This document shows positions 57,555-64,000 of a DNA stretch of 64,000 nucleotides, one piece after another; within the stretch, counting starts at the first letter, position 1, and every line of letters begins with the position of its first letter. Made by a program: the position numbers and the translations under genes. This DNA comes from Sphingobacteriia bacterium (GTDB taxonomy: Bacteria; Bacteroidota; Bacteroidia; Chitinophagales; Chitinophagaceae): assembly GCA_004294135.1 (NCBI GenBank), contig RDZY01000008.1:191001-255000 (forward strand), written 5' to 3'. Under the pieces are notes generated by a model. The model did not search any database, was not told the origin of the DNA, and saw only the letters and a list, made by a program, of their open reading frames with translations.

Positions 57555-59882
57555 TTATTTTTTATTTACAATATTCACTAATTCAATATCTCTATAGCTA
57601 CTCACCAAATTGCCATCACCAGTCTCCATTTCTGCAACCAATTGGTAAATTCCATTGTTATTTGGCAAATTCATTCTCAAGATAACACGAGTTTGTTGAA
57701 GTGGCAATACTTCATAATGGGTTTTTATACTGCTGATTAAATGGTTGCCCTGCATTAGTTTTAGTTGAATCTTATTCCGATACAATAATTTGGCATCATT
57801 GGTAATAATTAAGGGTATATCTACAGCAGTACCATTGGGATTATCTAGTTGAATGGTTGTGTTCCAATAATCAATACTTATACCCACAGGAGCAAATGCA
57901 CTGGGTATATACTTCAAGAAAAAAGAATCAAAACTAATACTATCAACATCTATAAGATTATCACTTGTTTCTCCTGTGGGAATGGAATAATTTATTCCAA
58001 AGGGATATATTACACCGATACAGGTACGCAATGATCGCCAATACTCGGTTACTGCTGCCAAATATTTTGCATATAATTCACGACGTTGATCTGCTGTTGC
58101 ATCTGCCCCCAAAGCAGCATCATAAAAGCCCTTTGTAAGTGTGGTAGGTTGCCCATTCCTATTGAGCCAAAGATAAGAATATTCATTTATTACAACAGCC
58201 TGTTGCCAGTACCAGTTTAGCGGCAATTGTTTGAATGCGTATTGGTAAGGCAAATAAAAAGTAGAGGGAACTTTTGGATGCTTTGGTATATCGGCCAAAG
58301 TAAATGGAAGTATATTTTGTTTTCGATCATTTATTTGTTCTGTGCCTTTTACATAAGCTTCAAAATAAGGATGGGCTTCACGAATATCAGTGGCTGATAC
58401 AGGAGGCGACCAGCCATTGTCCCATGGCCGATCAGAAAAATCTAATTTTCGAACCATTGAGATGGCTTTTCCAATTTCGGGCGACCAAGTTTCGTTTTGT
58501 GCATCCCATACTACTACACTTGGATGGTTCCATCTTTCTTGCATCCAATGCGTAAACTCATTGGCAATATGTACCGCTTTTACTTTTGTTTTTACAATAC
58601 CCCACTTTTTATAGGGATGATTTTGCACATCAGATATATCCCCAAAATCGGGCTGAAAAGCTGACCACAAAGGGAATTCATCAAATACCATCATACCTAC
58701 TTCATCTGCTATATCATACCATAATTCTGGAGCTGCTGAAATACAAAATCGAACCCCATTCATACCCATTCTAGCGTAGGTAGTAAATAGTTTTCGAACC
58801 CATACCCTATCCCAAGGTTGTTGAATACAAAGTGGATCTTCAAAAAAACGATGAATTGCAAAATTAGTCCCCCGAATATAATAAGGATCGCCATTTAACA
58901 AAGCTCGATTGGTAAAAGCTGTATCTATCTTGTATGTACGCATTCCAAATCGAGTAGTATAGGAATATGATTCATCTGAAAGCTTTAGAATATATAAATT
59001 GGGATTTTCTGGCGACCATAGTTTACAATCGGGTATTGGTAAAATAATTTCTGTACTATTAATTTTTCCCTTTTCAATTTGGTGAATTACAATATTTTTT
59101 GACAGGATATTTTTCCCCGTTCCAAAGTCATACAGATTTAACTTTAAGTCCATGGTATTATTTCCAGATTGGGTACTGGTGGTCTCCATTATTATTCGTA
59201 CCAATTTGCGCTCAATATCGGGTACTACTTGTGTTCTAATTAAATAAGCCGACCCACTTAAAATCAATTCAACCCGATCATAAATTCCGGGAGGATAATG
59301 TTGACGCTCAGCTTCGCCCCCACTCAATACGGTATCGGGTACATTACTGATATAAGCACCTACCCTAACAATCAATTCATTCAATTCATTATTACCTTTT
59401 AAAAATGGGGTGATATTGAAATACCCAGGCGTGAAATTCAAGGGATTCTCTCCTATCTCTTGTCCATTTAAAAATACTTTAGAGCCGTACATTGCTTTAA
59501 ATATTTTCAACCTAGCCATGGCAGGAACTGCTCCCTGAATAGAAAATTTTTTCCGATACCAAAATGCTTCTCTAAGGTTAGAAGCCGAGCCTATATTTTT
59601 AAAATTTGTTTCTTTGTTATTCACAATACCTGGTACAGAAATGGTATTGAAGTATTTTGTGGGTTGCGTATTAAGCCCGCCCTCTGCTATCTCCCATTTT
59701 CCATTTAAAGAAATGGTTTTACCAAATTCTTTACTAAATAGGGTATCCTTATACTTTTTATCTTGAAGATATTTATCTTGATCTGTAATTGCGGCTGGTG
59801 GCAAATCACCTTGAGCAAACAGCATTACAGCATTAAACAAAAAAGTTGTTATCAGGAAGGCAGTTTGTATCAAAACTTTCAT
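57555..59882 (-). CDS. Exported glycoside hydrolase family 2 enzyme
   Basis: 775 aa with a signal peptide (about 1-24). A galactose-binding-like sandwich (about 55-180) and an Ig-like domain (about 200-310) precede the TIM barrel (about 320-650). Acid/base Glu464 lies in Trp-Asp-Ala-Gln-Asn-Glu and the nucleophile is probably Glu567 in Ile-Asn-Glu-Tyr. This domain order is GH2 (beta-galactosidase, glucuronidase, mannosidase). The substrate cannot be told. It is 8 bp before the dehydratase gene on the same strand. Confidence 0.85.
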   Translation of the reverse strand: MKVLIQTAFLITTFLFNAVMLFAQGDLPPAAITDQDKYLQDKKYKDTLFSKEFGKTISLNGKWEIAEGGLNTQPTKYFNTISVPGIVNNKETNFKNIGSASNLREAFWYRKKFSIQGAVPAMARLKIFKAMYGSKVFLNGQEIGENPLNFTPGYFNITPFLKGNNELNELIVRVGAYISNVPDTVLSGGEAERQHYPPGIYDRVELILSGSAYLIRTQVVPDIERKLVRIIMETTSTQSGNNTMDLKLNLYDFGTGKNILSKNIVIHQIEKGKINSTEIILPIPDCKLWSPENPNLYILKLSDESYSYTTRFGMRTYKIDTAFTNRALLNGDPYYIRGTNFAIHRFFEDPLCIQQPWDRVWVRKLFTTYARMGMNGVRFCISAAPELWYDIADEVGMMVFDEFPLWSAFQPDFGDISDVQNHPYKKWGIVKTKVKAVHIANEFTHWMQERWNHPSVVVWDAQNETWSPEIGKAISMVRKLDFSDRPWDNGWSPPVSATDIREAHPYFEAYVKGTEQINDRKQNILPFTLADIPKHPKVPSTFYLPYQYAFKQLPLNWYWQQAVVINEYSYLWLNRNGQPTTLTKGFYDAALGADATADQRRELYAKYLAAVTEYWRSLRTCIGVIYPFGINYSIPTGETSDNLIDVDSISFDSFFLKYIPSAFAPVGISIDYWNTTIQLDNPNGTAVDIPLIITNDAKLLYRNKIQLKLMQGNHLISSIKTHYEVLPLQQTRVILRMNLPNNNGIYQLVAEMETGDGNLVSSYRDIELVNIVNKK

Positions 59883-59894
59883 TGCAGATTTAAT

Positions 59895-62444
59895 TTATTC
59901 GTACTCAACCATGATTTTTTGGGGAGACAATGTTTTCAAACTAAAATCTACATAATTCGATTTTTCTATTGCATTCAATTGAAATGGAATGCTTTGTTGA
60001 TTGAGCGTGACCGTCTTCACTTTTCCCATATTTTTAGGCAACAGAAAATGTGCTTTTAGTTCTGTTCCGCTGCCCGTTAAACTTACTGTAATTGTTTTCT
60101 TGAGTTGATTGTGTTTATATTGATAAGCAATATATCCATTAGAAGCTGGCAGGTTAACAGAAATATTAACAGAGTCAATTCCAGCAGCAGTCCACCTTGG
60201 CGATAATAATACTTTATCAAATGCAAGTCCATTATTTTTTGCGCCTGCTAGTCCCTCAACAAGTGCAGCCATTCCATTCGCAGCAGCCCAGTTATCCGGT
60301 CCGCCAAAAGATTCTCCTTTGGGCGCAATATAAAAAGGCTGGTTGGCCAATGTGATTCCTGCAATGCAATACATACCTCCTTCTAATGGTGCCCCAAATC
60401 TTAATCGATCTATTTTTTTTGCAGGAAATGGGTTATCAATTACCGCCCAACAAACTCCCACTTTAGTAGATTTAAGATTTGGCCCATACCAAGCAACACC
60501 ACTGCGTTCTGTTTTAAGTGTAGGAAACCACCAATTGGAAATTTCTTGATTTTTCGTGAGGTATTGAGATGCTTCAGATCCATCACTGTACAAAAAACTA
60601 ATGCTGCCAGCAATATTACTTGGCGTATTGTCTGAAGAAGCGTGCAAAAGATAAACAGAGCCAGCAAAATCATTGATGGGCTGATCTAATTGTCGCGGAA
60701 AATTTTTAATAGTAGAAACTGCCATTACCGATCTGCGTTGATTGCTATTTGGATCTATTACAGTAAAAGGGATATTTTTAAAAATTTGTTGCCCAATAGG
60801 CAATCCACGCATATCATTACCAGCACCAGTTGCAGTCATCCAAGGAAATGATTTTTCACCCCCTTTATCCCATAAATCCATATTGGCATTGGCGGTGATA
60901 TCTACCGATTTAAAATTGGGTGATGATGGAGGTAAGGGTATAGATCCAGTGTAAGAAAACCATATTTTATCTTGGTATTTTTTCCCCAGTTCCAACATCC
61001 GATAAAGTATATCTGTTCCATAATCCTCGTATCCATTCTCGAATGCACCTTTTGCCAATTCACCAATGGCGTGACCAGCAATACCGCCATTCATATACTG
61101 CCACTTTTCATCATGTCCACCAAATCCCTTTTCAAAAGGAGGGTAAATAGCATACCATTCTCCGGGAGATCCAATAGGCAAATTTTTTCTTAATTTTTGA
61201 TAGGTTTCAATGATAGCTGTATTTATTTCATGTGGTAATCCGCGATTGATGGAATACATATTTCCTTGTGCTATTTGTGATTTTTCATCTACTCCTAAAT
61301 TGCGTTTAACCATCGAATCTTCTTCTATAAAATGGGTGAAATATTTTCCATTCCAACTCAATGCTATCAAATTTTTTAAAATAGCCGCCCCTCTTTTGCG
61401 GTAGTTCTCTGCTCGGTCTGTTTCACCTGCAAACGCATACATTTCTGCAAGCTGATTACATGCTTCGTAATAGCCCGTATTATCGCCAAAGAAAACTCCA
61501 TATTTGGTTTTGCCTGGAACAATTACCATGGTGTGACTCACAGGTGCTGGTGGAGTATATTCATCATCTACTTGGAAATCCCAAGAGTCGATGCAATAAG
61601 GACGTTTTAGTAATTGAAATCTTTTACTCCAACGAACTGTATCAGTATAGCAATAATCAAGTGCCAGTGCTGCAGAAGCAAGTGTTTTTTTCATCCAAGC
61701 TAAATCTCCACTGGCACGCCAGTGTTTGTAAAACATATTTACATAGTTATAATCGGAATGATTGTCAACCGGTTGACGAACGAAAAATAAGTCTTTGTCT
61801 TTTTTAAAATAATGAATCGGGTCGTACGCGGTTTCAAAATATTCGGCATTCCCATTACCACCTTTATAGGTTGAGACAAAACTCCAAATCATTCCATCTT
61901 GACGCTGTGTTTCGCGAAGTAAATCGGTTAGCCCATTGCCATAAGGAACAAAATATTGCATCCCATTCATTACATTATTATTATCTAGATCCCAAGGAAC
62001 AAACATCTTATATGCACTATCCCGCCACTTCATTTCAAAATATCCTTTTTTTTCCTCGTTCATCATCCCATTGTATAAAATTTTGAAAAGAGAGGACATT
62101 TTTCCGCCATCATCAATATATGTATCCGTTACTAATTCAAAGCTTGTAGTTGCTACCAACTTACCCTGAATATCTAGCAATGATATCATCTGCTTACCTG
62201 CTGCACCGCCTGCAAGAAAGGAAGTATTGGGCATTGCTTTGATACGCGTATATTCTTTACCCTTGCCATCCCTTACAGAGACGGTTCCAGTTCCCAAACA
62301 GATTAACTCTACTTTTTCTAATGGCCTATATTGGGCAGTTTTTGATACAAAAATAATTTGCGAATTGGTTTGCGCAGTTACACTAGTAAAACAGCAGGTT
62401 ATTATCACCAGTAAGATGATAGCAGAGTATAAAAATTTTAGCAT
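59895..62444 (-). CDS. Exported (alpha/alpha)6-toroid glycosidase-like protein
   Basis: 849 aa with a signal peptide (about 1-24). Residues of about 130-520 have the repeated helix pairs of six-hairpin glycosidases (Trp-Asp-Leu-Asp-Asn-Asn, Arg-Pro-Tyr-Cys-Ile-Asp-Ser-Trp-Asp, and Gly-Ile-Ala-Gly-His-Ala-Ile-Gly-Glu). The last part is a C-terminal beta sandwich. The family number is not clear, and catalytic residues cannot be named with confidence. It lies 12 bp upstream of the GH2 gene, in the same leftward operon. The 86-bp gap before it holds nothing I can identify. Confidence 0.7.
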   Translation of the reverse strand: MLKFLYSAIILLVIITCCFTSVTAQTNSQIIFVSKTAQYRPLEKVELICLGTGTVSVRDGKGKEYTRIKAMPNTSFLAGGAAGKQMISLLDIQGKLVATTSFELVTDTYIDDGGKMSSLFKILYNGMMNEEKKGYFEMKWRDSAYKMFVPWDLDNNNVMNGMQYFVPYGNGLTDLLRETQRQDGMIWSFVSTYKGGNGNAEYFETAYDPIHYFKKDKDLFFVRQPVDNHSDYNYVNMFYKHWRASGDLAWMKKTLASAALALDYCYTDTVRWSKRFQLLKRPYCIDSWDFQVDDEYTPPAPVSHTMVIVPGKTKYGVFFGDNTGYYEACNQLAEMYAFAGETDRAENYRKRGAAILKNLIALSWNGKYFTHFIEEDSMVKRNLGVDEKSQIAQGNMYSINRGLPHEINTAIIETYQKLRKNLPIGSPGEWYAIYPPFEKGFGGHDEKWQYMNGGIAGHAIGELAKGAFENGYEDYGTDILYRMLELGKKYQDKIWFSYTGSIPLPPSSPNFKSVDITANANMDLWDKGGEKSFPWMTATGAGNDMRGLPIGQQIFKNIPFTVIDPNSNQRRSVMAVSTIKNFPRQLDQPINDFAGSVYLLHASSDNTPSNIAGSISFLYSDGSEASQYLTKNQEISNWWFPTLKTERSGVAWYGPNLKSTKVGVCWAVIDNPFPAKKIDRLRFGAPLEGGMYCIAGITLANQPFYIAPKGESFGGPDNWAAANGMAALVEGLAGAKNNGLAFDKVLLSPRWTAAGIDSVNISVNLPASNGYIAYQYKHNQLKKTITVSLTGSGTELKAHFLLPKNMGKVKTVTLNQQSIPFQLNAIEKSNYVDFSLKTLSPQKIMVEYE

Positions 62445-62530
62445 GGAAGCAGCGTTTAGATGTTAAATAAACAAAAAAACGATTGAAACACTGTGCCGTA
62501 CTGTGCTTAAATAGCGAATAAAATAAATGC

Positions 62531-64000
62531 TTATTCAAAAATAATGACTTCATTGCAATTCATACGATGTATCCGCAACAGACCACCTTGCTCCAAAGCT
62601 TGCCATTGGTAGCCTTCATTCGCATTTTGAATAAGTTCAGAAGCAAGTTTCGAATTGAACCATATTTTACTAGGCTTGTGGGTTAGCCTAATTACTTCAA
62701 TACCTTTACGATGATAGGTTTTATACAATATTTTAAGTCCCGATGGCCTCTCATCGTGATCGGGTCTTTTATAGGGACTATTGGGATATTGAACCATTTG
62801 AACAACAGAAGTAGAAGAAAGAATATGGTCTTCATCAACAGGTGCCAATAGTGGCATAGCAGCAAAAGCATTTAGGTAGTGTCGAATATAATCTCCATAG
62901 CCATCCGAAAGCCAATGATCATCATTAAGGTATTGGTTTCTACCTTCTGCATCTACCATATAAGTGGCCCAATTAAGCATGCGTATGGCATTCTCTTTAT
63001 ATGTACTATCACCAGTCAATTTCATATACTGAAGCTCTGCTGCTGCTTGGCGCGCTGAGTGACTATTTCCGGGCATCTGATAAGCAGTTTGTTCATTAAT
63101 TACAATCACCCCATACTTATCCCATTTCTTGTTCCCTACTTTTTCATAAACCCAATCAAATATTTTTTTTACACTTGCTTTCCAGTCGGGGAAATATTGA
63201 GGATGATTCATCATAAACTGCGCAAAACTGATGGCATTTATTTGTGTATCACTCCAGCCTACAATATCTTCGAAAAAGGGACCCCAACGATTGTTTTTCA
63301 GTGGATATTTCTTCATCCATTGCAACAGCATATCAACCGCTTTTTGATATGCAATGGTATTGCCTGTTTTCATCTCAATAAGTGATAACAATAATTCAAT
63401 AGTTCCACTCCAGTTGGTGGTATAAGCACTAGATATTACTTTTTCATTTTTCCCATTCATATCTTTAATAACTCCATTTGCCCCAAGTAGGGCATGAACT
63501 TTAAAGGGAAGTGGAGAATGATCAGCATCCCCTGGAATTATATTTTTAGTAAGTGTATTGGCTATATCTATGGCAGAATTCAAATAAATATGGGTAGGAG
63601 TTTGACCGTGACTGCCATTGCCTACCAACTTATACAAATACAACAATTCATTGGCAAAGGAACCTGCTTTATCTGGCTGGGTATAATTTCTGCCTATCAC
63701 CATATCTCCATCGTATTTACCTGCATAGAGAAGCGTATTATAGGGATAAGGAATATTAGGCCAAAGCGCATTAGCAGGTGAGAGGCTGTGGCTGAGGTAA
63801 TAATCAGCAATGAATCGCATATTTTCTACCAGTCTTTCATCGCCAGAAAATTGATACAACAATCTCCATGAATTCAAAGCCATTTCAAACTGTGAACCAG
63901 CAACACCTCTTTTATCATTTACACCAGCATTCCAAACCTGGTGATTCATATAGTAAGGAAGCCCATTAAGATCTGTCCGCATGGTATCCCAAAAATGCCA
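62531..64000 (-). CDS. Toroid-fold carbohydrate-active protein, 5' partial
   Basis: At least 490 residues. The frame is open to the right edge of the window (a Trp-His-Phe-Trp-Asp-Thr stretch lies before the first internal Met), so the start is outside. Repeated helices with Gly-Asn-Ser-His-Ser-Ala-Arg-Gln, Gly-Trp-Ser-Asp-Thr-Gln-Ile-Asn-Ala and Asp-Gly-Tyr-Gly-Asp-Tyr-Ile point to an (alpha/alpha) toroid as in polysaccharide hydrolases or lyases. The C-terminal ~100 residues form a small beta domain. Family and substrate unknown. Confidence 0.7.
   Translation of the reverse strand, partial: WHFWDTMRTDLNGLPYYMNHQVWNAGVNDKRGVAGSQFEMALNSWRLLYQFSGDERLVENMRFIADYYLSHSLSPANALWPNIPYPYNTLLYAGKYDGDMVIGRNYTQPDKAGSFANELLYLYKLVGNGSHGQTPTHIYLNSAIDIANTLTKNIIPGDADHSPLPFKVHALLGANGVIKDMNGKNEKVISSAYTTNWSGTIELLLSLIEMKTGNTIAYQKAVDMLLQWMKKYPLKNNRWGPFFEDIVGWSDTQINAISFAQFMMNHPQYFPDWKASVKKIFDWVYEKVGNKKWDKYGVIVINEQTAYQMPGNSHSARQAAAELQYMKLTGDSTYKENAIRMLNWATYMVDAEGRNQYLNDDHWLSDGYGDYIRHYLNAFAAMPLLAPVDEDHILSSTSVVQMVQYPNSPYKRPDHDERPSGLKILYKTYHRKGIEVIRLTHKPSKIWFNSKLASELIQNANEGYQWQALEQGGLLRIHRMNCNEVIIFE

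Overview
The window looks like chromosomal DNA of a Bacteroidota bacterium, most likely of the family Chitinophagaceae. The basis is the mix of lineage-typical families (GLPGLI protein paired with an outer-membrane beta-barrel, DUF4270 lipoprotein, DUF2851, GSCFA, a LruC-domain lipoprotein, Bacteroidota-style SAM synthetase and TopA with a lysine-rich tail), the AT-rich sequence, and several TAnnTTTG -7 promoter boxes. No rRNA, tRNA or CRISPR array was seen.

Region 1 (1-14,392) is the right-hand part of a Mu-like transposable prophage whose other end lies left of the window. From left to right it carries late genes (a MuF head protein with a C-terminal PBECR-type nuclease domain, tail tape measure, Mu gpG-like morphogenesis protein, putative tail terminator), a leftward repressor plus small membrane protein, and a rightward early operon (small DNA-binding protein, DDE transposase, MuB-like ATPase, DUF3164, DUF4406 and about fourteen small, mostly unknown genes). 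It ends in about 370 bp of non-coding DNA full of ordered repeats that look like transposase-binding end sites. Late genes lie before the repressor and transposase, which is permuted relative to Mu.

Region 2 (14,393-17,329) is the host gene hit by the phage: an outer-membrane beta-barrel (TonB-receptor-like) gene that has lost its 5' part to the insertion and is also frameshifted by a perfect 47-bp tandem duplication. An intact GLPGLI gene follows.

Region 3 (17,418-25,108) holds glycogen synthesis (glgA-glgC, leftward), a sugar MFS transporter and a ROK sugar kinase (rightward), and a phosphodiester glycosidase (leftward). Between the last two sits a 1.3-kb segment flanked by a perfect 69-bp direct repeat. 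The repeat duplicates the overlapping tails of the kinase and glycosidase genes, so this is an insertion with an unusually long target duplication. The insert carries a lipoprotein gene and a headless ORF.

Region 4 (25,121-52,427) is mostly ordinary core genome: lipA, OsmC, DUF2851, maf, UbiA prenyltransferase, KDO8P-phosphatase-like HAD, iscX and ferredoxin, a LruC lipoprotein, an alpha/beta hydrolase, topA, fatty acid desaturase, transglutaminase-like protein, ogt, TraB-like protein, GSCFA, rlmB, NUDIX, metK, DUF4270, an N-terminal-only glycogen-synthase-like protein, a flippase-like membrane protein, rfaE2, ppk1 and ppx.

Region 5 (52,489-64,000) is a carbohydrate-degradation cluster: a clan GH-A hydrolase, a decayed GH29 fucosidase relic, an SDR dehydrogenase with an IlvD/EDD sugar-acid dehydratase, a GH2 enzyme and two alpha/alpha-toroid proteins, the last cut by the window edge. 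The exported hydrolases would release sugars. The dehydrogenase and dehydratase fit oxidation of a sugar such as L-arabinose, L-fucose or D-xylose to its acid and then to the 2-keto-3-deoxy acid.
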